Positions 35,201 to 46,500 of a DNA stretch of 64,000 nucleotides are shown here, piece after piece. Position 1 is the first letter of the stretch; the number at the start of each line of letters is the position of its first letter. Below the pieces are notes generated by a model. That model searched no databases. It saw nothing but the letters and a program-made list of their open reading frames with translations, and was not told where the DNA came from. Source of the stretch: Nemertoderma westbladi (Eukaryota; Xenacoelomorpha; Nemertodermatida; Nemertodermatidae); assembly GCA_032718475.1 (NCBI GenBank), contig JAUCBJ010007551.1, positions 29,010 through 93,009 of the forward strand. The letters run 5' to 3'. Both the position numbers and the translations under genes were made by a program.

Positions 35201-36425
35201 TAAATTGTTCTATGGGTTCTGCACTACCTAAATCTGTGCTAGTTAGCTGTCTTTTAACAGCGGGGGGCAAATCAGGCAGTTTATGACGGTGAGATGTTTT
35301 TCTACGCCTGCTTAGACGAGATCTATTTCCTCCGCCTTCAGGATCGGTGGTCTCGCCTTCCTCCGATGATGTGTATCCTTGGCGCTTGGGAGTAGATCGA
35401 CTCATCATCTGCATTTGATTAGCAGTAAACTGTTTATTTATACTGTCTTGCGTCTCTTGCAGATTTTCCAACTCCAATTGGATAGTCTCCTCAGACGCTC
35501 TCCGTTCTGCTTCTGCCACTGTTGCCTTTCTTTCGGCTTCCGCCGCCTTTCTTTCTGCTTCTGCTTCTGCCCCTTTTGCCTTTCTTTCGGCTTCTGCTTC
35601 TTTTCTTTCTGCTTCTGCTTCCGCCGCTTTTGCCTTTCTTTCGGCTTCTGCTTCTTTTCTTTCTGCTTCTGCTTCCGCCGCCGCTGCTGCTGCTACCTTT
35701 CTTCTCTCTATCAGTTCTTTCTTTACTTGTTCTTCTTGGACTCTAACGAGGCGGAGTTTTTCATCACATTCAGCTTGGTTTGCAGCTAACATTTCGGCAT
35801 CGATTGAGTCCAACACAAGCTTGGTTCCTTCACTATTAGGGGAAAGTCCAGACAGCCGTCTCCTCAACTCTTCGTCTCCTAGGAATCGCTGATAGTCGGA
35901 CAAATAAATGTCGATAGCGTCTCTAGTTCGCGGCTTCTCTGCTGATGTTAATTCGCTTTCCACTTCGCTTTCCACCTCACTTTCCACTTCGCTTTCCACC
36001 TCACTTTCCACTTGAGAAGAAGTGGCGTCGGTTGATTCTTCATAGGTTGGCCGCTCATCATAAACCGTATCCGCCATCTTCGCTCCGCGTTCGGGCGTCC
36101 GCTCAACAGTATCCGAACTACTGGAGCTATCGGACCGCTGAGGACCCGGTTCTTGGCTAGGAGGTTGCTGCTGTTTTATAGCTTCTTCTTGATCCCGCTT
36201 GACTTGGGCCCGAGTGCCTATGGCAGACCAACGGCGCTTCACTAACTTCGCAAATTGCGAAATCTTTTCTACCAACCTAGGTTCTGTCACAACCACTGCA
36301 GGGGTTGCCCTTCTTACAGTATGAGGGGTTTCAGACCTCGGTCTGGGATTCTCTACACTTTGATCTGAGAAACAGGCTGTTGTTTCTAAGAGACTATCTG
36401 ACAGAGTTTGCCTTGTGTCAGCCAT
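32214..36425 (-). CDS. BEL/Pao Gag-aspartic protease polyprotein with RT/RNase H core deleted in frame
   Basis: The 1403-residue ORF is open throughout. Residues about 130-145 are E-V/S repeats, and about 220-330 a charged coiled coil of AEAERK repeats. About 640-800 is a DUF1759-type Gag region (FNGDEMKWLPFNEYYKDSI; LIKCLEGPPKLMAL). Residues 928-995 hold three zinc-binding clusters (CALCDGPHRLSAC, CYNCLRRGHQRRTC, CAKCGAKHHSLLH). The protease active site is DSG in ALLDSGST at about residue 1104, and the A17-type segment runs to TRVGWYFTGPS (about 1240). From residue 1295 the ORF jumps to QWRHCLGTINPADIASRG, the C-terminal end of a BEL/Pao RNase H, then WLGGSDFL, and stops. RT, most of RNase H and integrase are missing, with the frame kept. 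It could assemble particles and mature them but needs RT in trans. ATG 36425 is the first Met after the leader. Confidence 0.88.
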   Translation of the reverse strand: MADTRQTLSDSLLETTACFSDQSVENPRPRSETPHTVRRATPAVVVTEPRLVEKISQFAKLVKRRWSAIGTRAQVKRDQEEAIKQQQPPSQEPGPQRSDSSSSSDTVERTPERGAKMADTVYDERPTYEESTDATSSQVESEVESEVESEVESEVESELTSAEKPRTRDAIDIYLSDYQRFLGDEELRRRLSGLSPNSEGTKLVLDSIDAEMLAANQAECDEKLRLVRVQEEQVKKELIERRKVAAAAAAEAEAERKEAEAERKAKAAEAEAERKEAEAERKAKGAEAEAERKAAEAERKATVAEAERRASEETIQLELENLQETQDSINKQFTANQMQMMSRSTPKRQGYTSSEEGETTDPEGGGNRSRLSRRRKTSHRHKLPDLPPAVKRQLTSTDLGSAEPIEQFIQVKRLPTIVDEPEIIRPVVPKVTSVLETPTLPELNSKFPLHSTTLPVPGGTVHANTPVQIAEREINNLSPVVPRQPATMLATPASAVEWVEEGRRGMNLLLGQMQETVHQLKGTVREGRAELQEVQQSIALERDKLVNIQKGIPIPPVTLCQPVRSEVLHAQGVEPTRIYTASEVETPIANPIKGDYKPVINDIPYRPDNDPRNLYTDNSILNNTMVQESFTRQMARTEARQAVKVGEIVKFNGDEMKWLPFNEYYKDSIQNSVLSNGEKLRFLIKCLEGPPKLMALKFIGHPDGLRQVWDTLNIRYGNKDNIAKYLYAKLVAPRHFLSSGIIEFSDEIQEICRQLDWLGKSHEYQSSMVIGAVVSTLPKGGVCTRWDKKVLYMNEQQRRSPTMADLMSFLDSEVKLQLIRQAREKTSENKVSEKPDSRRRIIPVCYTDDGESQASQEEDSGKDTERSYYDNKTYKDVSKYKSRTSDRREQVTTTPPTSPKRIHGRKPEERTRVQNVNQVKVSNIKPKCALCDGPHRLSACAEFLKKSMADRRGVLWDKRLCYNCLRRGHQRRTCYSDARCAKCGAKHHSLLHTEFERNNPSQVSEPKSHVQFSDVNDTDQSSEWEGFYTDEFSDANESCYLINTAVYRALTYKKDINDEFPPTTFAKQPSWKAPASNVGIREFPVVQVRVHGLNKSYIVNALLDSGSTGTFINQELAEDIFAGQPKFRTKLNMSGIIQVWKSTITADYYVGALSTPQDKLGAQSIRSVKMVAIKNFATTQAEPYNWDEDECIQHLEIPRFQTDYPGVQILIGQNAHEALETLEKRPAQPQPLQTYAVRTRVGWYFTGPSRRTLKERLPQQQVYQVKGEVESSDVDDPTEGTPYSSDNDDINSNVDQWRHCLGTINPADIASRGATPQELIDTPGWLGGSDFLSKEEEEWPPHLTTAEIRQAKGAEKVTQQLNRPVGRLCLLERDRKLSGNYGRQDTLPTTTSLIRQISRDSIT

Positions 36426-38692
36426 GTTTGATTGTACAGTCGAATGCCTACTGCTATATTACAGTTAAAGCAAGTCTAGTAATTCAGTATCACTGTTAGC
36501 CTAATAATTAATTACCGATACTGCTACTCAGTGTAGCGTGATATATATATAATATATTAGAATACCGGTATGCTTATAATATATATATAAGTATTATTAC
36601 AGACTAGATTTGTCACAGAGTACCGGTATATAATTTTAGCACAAATATATATAAATATATAATAGGCCTATCGTGAATACCGGTATACAGCTGACACTTA
36701 TAGTATATATAAGTATAATTATTACTAGAATTAATTACAGAATACCGGTATGATTTCAGCTCAAATTTATAGAAATAAATATAATAAGCCTATGGTAAAT
36801 ACCGGTATGTCAATTATTTTAGAATAATTGAATTTCTGAATATTTTAGGGTTACTTGGTTACTTTAACTTACTTTATTACCGTTATTTAAGCAGCAGTCC
36901 AACTGATATTGAGACCTAGTTGTTGTATGGCAGGCCTACTATTTATAAATCGTTTGATTTGATTTATAATATTTATATACCCGTTATATGGGTTTTTGTC
37001 AATATTTGAAATAAATGTTATTATTTCTGGGGGGTCACTACACAGAAGCGGTGCACTCTCAGTGAAGTGCTATTTATTTGACACTAAAACTGATAATTCT
37101 AATTTACCTAAGTTACTTAATACTACAAATTACTTACGATACGGGTGAGATTAATTCTCTAATTAAACACAACAAAATATTACGTACGAATTTTTTAGGG
37201 TAATTTTACAGGAAGTCTACAAACCAGTCTAACAAAGGGTTAGAATTCGGTTTATTACAACGGACAGGGTACTACGGTATTTGAAAATAATAAGTAGTAG
37301 TAAATATATTGCACTGTCCAGATAGGAAAATACCACCGTCTGACGACCTATAACCGTATCGCTATAGGTACTACGTTATGTATCACGGATTGTTCCTACC
37401 CAGAAGCTAATAGAGCTAACGAATGTGCCTATCAACCACTTTACAACACAAATATACTGCCTACACTAATTACTTCGGATAGCACTGTACACTAAACCCT
37501 AAATTAGGTACAAGTACCGGTATAACAAATAATCAGTAGTTAAATATACTTGAACAGTTAAAAGAACCACGGCATCTGCTGGAGTGACCGAAGCACAAAG
37601 TCGTCAGTCTTTACCTACGCCAAGCAGCCCTGATGTAGTACCGGGGTTAGTTTAACTATAACGGTATGTATAACAAGCACAATTACTGTAGGAATAAACT
37701 TGGGGACATGAATGTTGTGAATAATCGCATAAACTCTGAATAATAAATATTACGCTACCCGTACAGAATACTCAAACAAATACAAACCAAACGCTGGCAG
37801 ACTACTATTAAGCCTAAACAAACTACAGTATGTGCAGATTCTGAAACTGTTAGTTAGTATGCGTTCTAACACGGTAGTACGACTTACTCTTTAAGAGGGG
37901 ATTGTCCTTACAGCATATGGCTGCCCCAACTTACTAACGGCACTTGATCAGACCAACTCTACACACACAGCAATCCCTTCAGACCCAAAAATAGCTAGAC
38001 AACAATCCAGCCTACAAATATTTGAGTAATAACTATTACGGTACCTGAACAGACCACACAAACAAACACAGGCTAAAACACTGGCAGACTACGATCAAGC
38101 CTAGATAAACTACAGTATATGCAGACTCTGAAACTGTTAGTTAGTATGCGTTCTAACACGGTAGTACGACTTATTCTTTAAGAGGGGATTGACCTTCAGC
38201 ATATGGCTGCCCCAACTTACTAACGGCACTTTATCAGACAAACTCTACACACGCCGTAATCTCTCCAAACTCAACAACAGTCAGACAGCAGCTCAGCCTA
38301 CAATTATCTGAACAATCTGAGCAGGGTCACACGCCTTCTGCTCAATATTAGCCTACTTGGTGAATAAAACTGACAGAAATAGACCTAAGTAAAATCTCAA
38401 TAAAAACCAGGCGTCCCCGATTTAATATCGAGACCTACCGGTATACAATAATCAAAATCGAATAATACTAAATGTACTTGTACAGCAGTACCGGTACCGG
38501 TGATGACAGTTAGGCCTACTGACCTACAGAAGCACCGGTTCAGTTTTACCAGTCACTACGGTATTTTGCAACCTTATTGCCTACTGCAATAAGATTATAA
38601 ACTGTTACTGTTCGACAGAACAGTATTAAACTGTATTTAATGCCTACACTTGCAACCTTATTGCCTACTGCAATAAGATAAATAACTGTTAC
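36426..38692 (-). other. Leader region of the LTR element
   Basis: The 2.27 kb between the upstream LTR and the Gag ATG is AT-rich. The part at 36540-36830 has repeated ACCGGTAT-centred segments separated by AT-rich palindromic stretches (about 90-bp spacing). A short duplicated segment (TGCAACCTTATTGCCTACTG at about 38567 and 38651) abuts the LTR; its first copy also ends CTGTTACTGTTCG. No coding is supported. Confidence 0.6.
37735..38315 (-). repeat. Tandem duplication (period about 287 bp) in the leader
   Basis: CTGGCAGACTAC-type anchors occur at 37794 and 38081. The following blocks match closely in order: CTGAAACTGTTAGTTAGTAT, GCGTTCTAACACGGTAGTAC, TTTAAGAGGGGATTG, GCATATGGCTGCCCCAACTT. 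The copies have diverged by perhaps 10 percent, much more than the LTRs, so the duplication predates this insertion. Confidence 0.8.
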
Positions 38693-39925
38693 TGTTCGCG
38701 CTTTTGAAGACCTTTAGCAGTTTAACCTGCCAAAATTTATATGTCTTTTAGTTAATTAACACACCTTTAGCATACGACAATATTTTATGCTAATAAACAA
38801 AACATTAGCCGAAGCCAGCCCATGCGCGATCATTCACCCGATGGATCTACACCCGGGAGGCTGAATTCGGATGCTTAGATTTTATTATTGCAGTGTAAGG
38901 TTGCAGTGTAAACCTATTGTATTATTCGATAGATCACTAATAATTAATTTCTGACAGATATTATTAACTTTCGGGAAATATTAACAGTTCCTTTAGGACG
39001 TGGCGCTCTATCTATTTAAACAGAGCTAGGACTTATACTAAACGCAACGATAAGGCTTATGATTAAAGTATAAGTCGCATTCTTTAGGAAATGCTTTGTT
39101 ACCAGTCACATCACACTCACAATCATGCACACTATTCTGCCGACCGTCAGTATATTTGGTCACACATAAAGAGAACAGCAATTGACTCAGGTAGTGTCTA
39201 CTAAATAACATTAGATTCAATACACACCACATTGATATAAATCGCAATTGTTATATATAGCCCGCCTCTCTAACCTGTAGTGTATCAAGAAAATTGGGAA
39301 TTTGGGGTGATTTATCCGTATTCTCCAAAGAGCAATATTTCCATCAACAAATAGATACAATTAATAACTGACGGTAAATAGCAGTACAAACAATATGATT
39401 AGTGCAATTAAATTAAGTGAGGTAACACTGCCGGTAACAGTTATACTTTCTATAATCTAAGCAGTTTACTAGAGTTCTTCCCAAAAAGCCGGTGTTTCTG
39501 GCTTAGACAGCAATAACAACAAAGTATCAAGTAAGGCAGTAAGACTGAACACTCTCCTTATGATCGGCTGAAAAGCTACACGTCGACAGGAAAAATCGCT
39601 CTGATTGGCTCAAGCCAAACAAAGAACTATGCATCCAATGGCTGTTTCCATGTCAGCAACCAGCTGTTAGATGTCGTAATATGAATCATCACGGCTAAGC
39701 TGTGAAAGGTAGTTGGTGCATTACAGGTTTTTTGCCTTACCATGTCCGCCAAAACACGTATATAGCAGAATGACTTTTATGTCCGTTAAAACACCTGTAA
39801 CGGTACCTTGCGGGCGAGGGGAATATATATACAGTTAGAGAACCTTTTTAGAGTATTCCAGCGCCTGGGGGGAAACTGGATTGCGAAGCAAAAGGGGCCA
39901 GTTAGATCCCACAGAAGCTTTTACA
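38693..39925 (-). repeat. Upstream (5') LTR
   Basis: It is nearly identical to 28240-29472. In element orientation it carries the promoter and drives transcription toward lower coordinates. The LTR contains AT-rich stretches, but I cannot pick a TATA box with confidence. Confidence 0.95.
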
Positions 39926-39930
39926 CTGCC
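39926..39930. other. Target-site duplication CTGCC, right
   Basis: It is identical to 28235-28239 and adjoins the LTR end exactly. Confidence 0.9.
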
Positions 39931-40584
39931 TCAGTCTTATTTGTAATATGTTATACTTTATACCAAATTATATCAAGTTTTAACATACTACTTTGTCTAC
40001 TTGTAGGAGAAATATACAATGTAGGGCTCATAATATATTTATAAATAGTTTTAGTATATTACATTGTATAACAGAGTGAATTGTATTATACTAAAGATGC
40101 CGCTTTGATACATCTGATCAAATGGCAATTTCTGGTATATTGTCTATTTCACTATCTTGGGTATATCACTCAATTTCTAAAACTATAATAATAAACATTT
40201 ACTTCACTTCTTGTTTACTCGCATGGATATATTAATATAAAATACGTCAGTATAATATCTTATGGGGCTAAACCCAGCGTAATCAGAGTAATGTTTAATT
40301 ATTATTACAATTGGCACATTGAAGTAAGTAGTACATGAGTTTGATAAAATAATTATGAATCCATATCTTATTCTACTCTACTTCTTCTCACTCTCTCTCT
40401 CTTTCTCTCTCTCTTTCTCACTCTTATTCTACTTACTACCACTACTAACTACTATTACTACTACTACTACTGACTACTACAGAGTTATATATTATAAGAG
40501 GACGGGGTTCGTGATTATTAGTTATTATACAAGTGCCCCTCGGCTATAGAGAGTCCACCCTCGGTTGCTTACTGGATAATAGAG
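39931..40584. other. AT-rich spacer with microsatellites
   Basis: A CT-rich microsatellite lies at about 40387-40425 and an ACT-type trinucleotide tract at about 40437-40482. No gene is recognised. The 64-codon frame over these tracts is low-complexity. Confidence 0.6.
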
Positions 40585-43500
40585 TAGGCTTACTGTAGAT
40601 TAGTCGTACATTGTCGCTCTGTATGTAGGCCCACTTCAGATGTTGACTTTGTCGGTATGTATGTAGGCCCACTTCAGATGTGTCTGACATTGTAGTTATT
40701 TGTTTAGACCTACTGTAGATTGGTCGGACATTGTCGGGATGTATATAAACTTACTGTAGATTGGTGGGACATTGTCTGTATATATGTAGACCTACTGTAG
40801 ATTGGTGGGACATTGTCGGTATGTGTGTGACCTACTGTAGATTGGTCGGACATTGTCGCTATGTATATATACCTACTGTAGATTGGTGGGACATTGTCGG
40901 TATGTATGAAGACCTACTGTAGATTGGTGGGACATTGTCGGTATGTATGTAGACCTACTGTAGATTGGTGGGACATTGTTAGTATGTATGTAGACCTACT
41001 GTAGATTGGTGGGACATTGTTAGTATGTATGTAGACCTACTGTAGATTGGTGGGACATTGTCGGTATGTGTGTGACCTACTGTAGATTGGTGGGACATTG
41101 TCGGTATGTATGTAGACCTACTGTAGATTGTGGGACATTGTCGGTATGTGTGTGACCTACTGTAGATTGGTCGGCATTGTCGGTATGTATGTAGACCTAC
41201 TGTAGATTGGTCGGCATTGTCGGTATGTATGTAGACCTACTGTAGATTGGTCGGCATTGTCGGTATGTATGTAGACCTACTGTACATCGGTGGAACATTG
41301 TCGGTATGTATGTAGACCTACTGTAGATTGGTCGAAATATTGTCGGTATGTATGTAGACCTACTGTAGATTGGTGGGACACTGTTGGTATGTATGTAGAC
41401 CTACTGTAGATTGGTCGAACATTGTCGGTATGTATGTAGACCTACTGTAGATTGGTCGGCATTGTCGGTATGTATGTAGACCTACTGTAGATTGGTCGGC
41501 ATTGTCGGTATGTATGTAGACCTACTGTAGATTGGTGGGACACTGTCGGTATGTATGTAGACCTACTGTAGATTGGTCGGCATTCTCGGTATGTGTGTGA
41601 CCTACTGTAGATTGGTCGGACATTGTCGGTATGTATGTAGACCTACTGTAGATTGGTCGGCATTGTCGGTATGTATGTAGACCTACTGTAGATTGGTGGG
41701 ACACTGTCGGTATGTATGTAGACCTACTGTAGATTGGTCGGCATTCTCGGTATGTGTGTAGACCTACTGTAGATTGGTCGGACATTGTCGGTATGTATGT
41801 AGACCTACTGTAGATTGGTGGGACATTGACGGTATGTATGTAGACCTACTGTAGATTGGTGGGACATTGTCGGTATGTATGAAGACCTACTGTAGATTGG
41901 TGGGACATTGTCGGTATGTGTGTGACCTACTGTAGATTGGTCGGCCATTGTCGGTATGTATGAAGACCTACTGTAGATTGGTGGGACATTGTCAGTATGT
42001 ATGAAGACCTACTGTAGATTGGTGGGACATTGTCGGTATGTATGTAGACCTACTGTAGATTGGTGGGACATTGTCGGTATGTATGAAGACCTACTGTAGA
42101 TTGGTGGGACATTGTCGGTATGTATGAAGACCTACTGTAGATTGGTGGGACATTGTCGGTATGTGTGTAGATCTACTGTAGATTGGTCGGCCATTGTCGG
42201 TATGTATGAAGACCTACTGTAGATTGGTGGGACATTGTCGGTATGTGTGTTGATCTACTGTAGATTGGTCGGCCATTGTCGGTATGTATGAAGACCTACT
42301 GTAGATTGGTGGGACATTGTCGGTATGTGTGTAGATCTACTGTAGATTGGTCGGCCATTGTCGGTATGTATGAAGACCTACTGTAGATTGGTCGGACATT
42401 CTCGGTATGTGTGTGACCTACTGTAGATTGGTGGGACATTGTCGGTATGTATGAAGACCTACTGTAGATTGGTGGGACATTGTCGGTATGTATGAAGACC
42501 TACTGTAGATTGGTGGGACATTGTCGGTATGTATGTAGACCTACTATAGATTGGTCCCACATTGTCGGTATGTATGTAGACCTACTGTAGATTGGTCGGC
42601 CATTGTCGGTATGTATGTAGACCTACTGTAGATTGGTGGGACATTGTCGGTATGTATGTAGACCTACTGTAGATTGGTGGGACATTGTCGGTATGTATGT
42701 AGACCTACTGTAGATTGGTGGGACATTGACGGTATGTATGTAGACCTACTGTAAATCGGTGGGACATTGTCGGTATGTATGAAGACCTACTGTAGATTGG
42801 TGGGACATTGTCGGTATGTGTGTGACCTACTGTAGATTGGTCGGCCATTGTCGGTATGTATGAAGACCTACTGTAGATTGGTGGGACATTGTCGGTATGT
42901 ATGAAGACCTACTGTAGATTGGTGGGACATTGTCGGTATGTATGTAGACCTACTGTAGATTGGTGGGACATTGTCGGTATGTATGAAGACCTACTGTGGA
43001 TTGGTGGGACATTGTCGGTATGTGTGTAGATCTACTGTAGATTGGTCGGACACTGTCGGTATGTATGTAGACCTACTGTAGATTGGTCGGCCATTGTCGG
43101 TATGTATGAAGACCTACTGTAGATTGGTGGGACATTGTCGGTATGTGTGTGACCTACTGTAGATTGGTGGGACATTGTCGGTATGTGTGTGACCTACTGT
43201 AGATTGGTCGGCCATTGTCGGTATGTATGAAGACCTACTGTAGATTGGTCGGACATTCTCGGTATGTGTGTAGACCTACTGTAGATTGGTGGGACATTGT
43301 CGGTATGTATGCAGACCTACTGTAGATTGGTGGGACATTGTCGGTATGTGTGTGACCTACTGTAGATTGGTCGGCCATTGTCGGTATGTATGAAGACCTA
43401 CTGTAGATTGGTGGGACATTGTCGGTATGTATGTAGACCTACTGTAGATTGGTGGGACATTGTCGGTATGTGTGTAGACAGACCTACTGTAGATTGGTGG

Positions 43501-46500
43501 GACATTGTCGGTATGTATGTAGACCTACTGTAGATTGGTGGGACATTGTCGGTATGTGTGTGACCTACTGTAGATTGGTGGGACATTGTCGGTATGTATG
43601 TAGACCTACTGTAGATTGGTGGGACATTGTCGGTATGTATGTAGACCTACTGTAGATTGGTGGGACATTGTCGGTATGTATGTAGACCTACTGTAGATTG
43701 GTGGGACATTGTCGGTATGTGTGTGACCTACTGTAGATTGGTGGGACATTGTCGGTATGTATGTAGACCTACTGTAGATTGGTGGGACATTCTCGGTATG
43801 TGTGTGACCTACTGTAGATTGGTGGGACATTGTCGGTATGTATGTAGACCTACTGTAGATTGTGGGGCATTGTCGGTATGTGTGTGACCTACTGTAGATT
43901 GGTGGGACATTGTCGGTATGTATGTAGACCTACTGTAGATTGGTGGGACATTGTCGGTATGTGTGTGACCTACTGTAGATTGGTGGGACATTGTCGGTAT
44001 GTATGTAGACCTACTGTAGATTGGTGTGACATTGTCGGTATGTGTGTGACCTACTGTAGATTGGTCGGACATTGTCGGTATGTATGTAGTCCTACTACAG
44101 ATTGGTCGGCCATTGTCGGTATGTATGAAGACCTACTGTAGATTGGTGGGACATTGTCGGTATGTGTGTAGATCTACTGTAGATTGGTGTGACATTGTCG
44201 GTATGTGTGTGACCTACTGTAGATTGGTGGGACATTGTTAGTATGTATGTAGACCTACTGTAGATTGTGGGGCATTGTCGGTATGTGTGTGACCTACTGT
44301 AGATTGGTCGGACATTGTCGGTATGTATGTAGTCCTACTACAGATTGGTCGGCCATTGTCGGTATGTATGAAGACCTACTGTAGATTGGTGGGACATTGT
44401 CGGTATGTATGTAGACCTACTGTAGATTGGTGGGACATTGTTAGTATGTATGTAGACCTACTGTAGATTGTGGGACATTGTCGGTATGTGTGTGACCTAC
44501 TGTAGATTGGTCGGACATTGTCGGTATGTATGTAGTCCTACTACAGATTGGTCGGACATTGTCGGTATGTATGTAGACCTACTGTAGATTGGTCGGCATT
44601 GTCGGTATTTGTGTTAACCTACTATAGATTGGTGGGACATTGTCGGTATGTGTGTAGACATACTGTAGATTGGTGGGACATTGTCGGTATGTGTGTGACC
44701 TACTGTGGATTGTGGGACATTGTCGGTATGTATGTAGACATACTGTAGATTGGTGGGACATTGTCGGTATGTGTGTGACCTACTGTGGATTGTGGGACAT
44801 TGTCGGTATGTATGTAGACATACTGTAGATTGGTGGGACATTGTCGGTATGTGTGTGACCTACTGTAGATTGGTCGGACATTGTCGGTATGTATGTAGTC
44901 CTACTACAGATTGGTCGGACATTGTCGGTATGTATGTAGACCTACTGTAGATTGGTGGGACATTGTCGGTATGTGTGTGACCTACTGTAGATTGGTGGGA
45001 CATTGTCGGTATGTATGTAGACCTACTGTAGATTGGTGGGACATTGTCGGTATGTATGTAGACCTACTGTAGATTGGTGGGACATTGTCGGTATGTGTGT
45101 GACCTACTGTAGATTGGTCTGACATTGTCGGTATGTATGTAGACCTACTGTAGATTGGTGGGACACTGTCGGTATGTGTGTAGATCTACTGTAGATTGGT
45201 GTGACATTGTCGGTATGTGTGTGACCTACTGTAGATTGGTGGGACATTGTCGGTATGTATGTAGACATACTGTAGATTGGTGGGACATTGTCGGTATGTG
45301 TGTGACCTACTGTAGATTGGTCTGACATTGTCGGTATGTATGTAGACCTACTGAAGATTGGTGGGACACTGTCGGTATGTGGGTAGATCTACTGTAGATT
45401 GGTGTGACATTGTCGGTATGTGTGTGACCTACTGTAGATTGGTGGGACATTGTCGGTATGTGTGTAGACCTACTGTAGATTGGTGGGACATTGTCAGTAT
45501 GTATGTAGACATACTGTAGATTGGTGGGACATTGTCGGTATGTATGTAGACCTACTGTACATTGGTGGAACATAGTCGGTATGTATGTAGACCTACTGTA
45601 GATTGGTGGTACACTGTCGGTATGTGTGTAGATCTACTGTAGATTGGTGTGACATTGTCGGTATGTGTGTGACCTACTGTAGATTGGTGGGACATTGTCG
45701 GTATGTATGTAGACATACTGTAGATTGGTGGGACATTGTCGGTATGTGTGTGACCTACTGTAGATTGGTCTGACATTGTCGGTATGTATGTAGACCTACT
45801 GTAGATTGGTGTGACATTGTCGGTATGTGTGTGACCTACTGTAGATTGGTGGGACATTGTCGGTATGTATGTAGACATACTGTAGATTGGTGGGACATTG
45901 TCGGTATGTGTGTGACCTACTGTAGATTGGTCTGACATTGTCGGTATGTATGTAGACCTACTGTAGATTGGTGGGACACTGTCGGTATGTGTGTAGATCT
46001 ACTGTAGATTGGTGGGACATTGTCGGTATGTATGTAGACCTACTGTACATTGGTGGAACATAGTCGGTATGTATGTAGACCTTCTGTAGATTGGTCGGCA
46101 TTGTCGGTATGTGTAGACCTACTTGTAGATTGGTCGGACATTGTCGGTATGTATGTATGTAGACCTACTGTAGATTGGTGGGACACTGTCGGTATGTATA
46201 TATACCTACTGTAGATTGGTGGGACACTGTCGGTATGTATATAGACCTACTGTAGATTGGTGGGACATTGTCGGTATGTATGTAGACCTACTGTAGATTG
46301 TGGGACATTGTCGGTATGTGTGTGACCTACTGTAGATTGGTGGAACATTGTCGGTATGTATGTAGACCTACTGTAGATTGGTGGGACACTGTCTGTATGT
46401 ATATAGACCTACTGTAGATTGGTGGGACATTGTCGGTATGTGTGTGACCTACTGTAGATTGGTGGAACATTGTCGGTATGTATGTGACCTACTGTAGATT

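Larger units (their letters stand above)
28240..39925 (-). mobile_element. Complete BEL/Pao-type LTR retrotransposon, RT and integrase deleted
   Basis: The element is 11,686 bp long with 1233-bp LTRs bounded by TG...CA and a 5-bp target duplication. It lies on the minus strand: LTR, a 2.27-kb leader, a Gag-protease ORF (36425 to 32214), a 1.4-kb non-coding stretch, a broken Cys/His-rich coding zone (30840-29551), LTR. A purine-rich GGGAGCGG precedes the downstream LTR and may be the polypurine tract. I see no canonical TGG-type primer-binding site after the upstream LTR. The LTRs differ at about five positions (roughly 0.4 percent), so insertion is recent although the element cannot encode its own RT or integrase. 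Confidence 0.9.
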
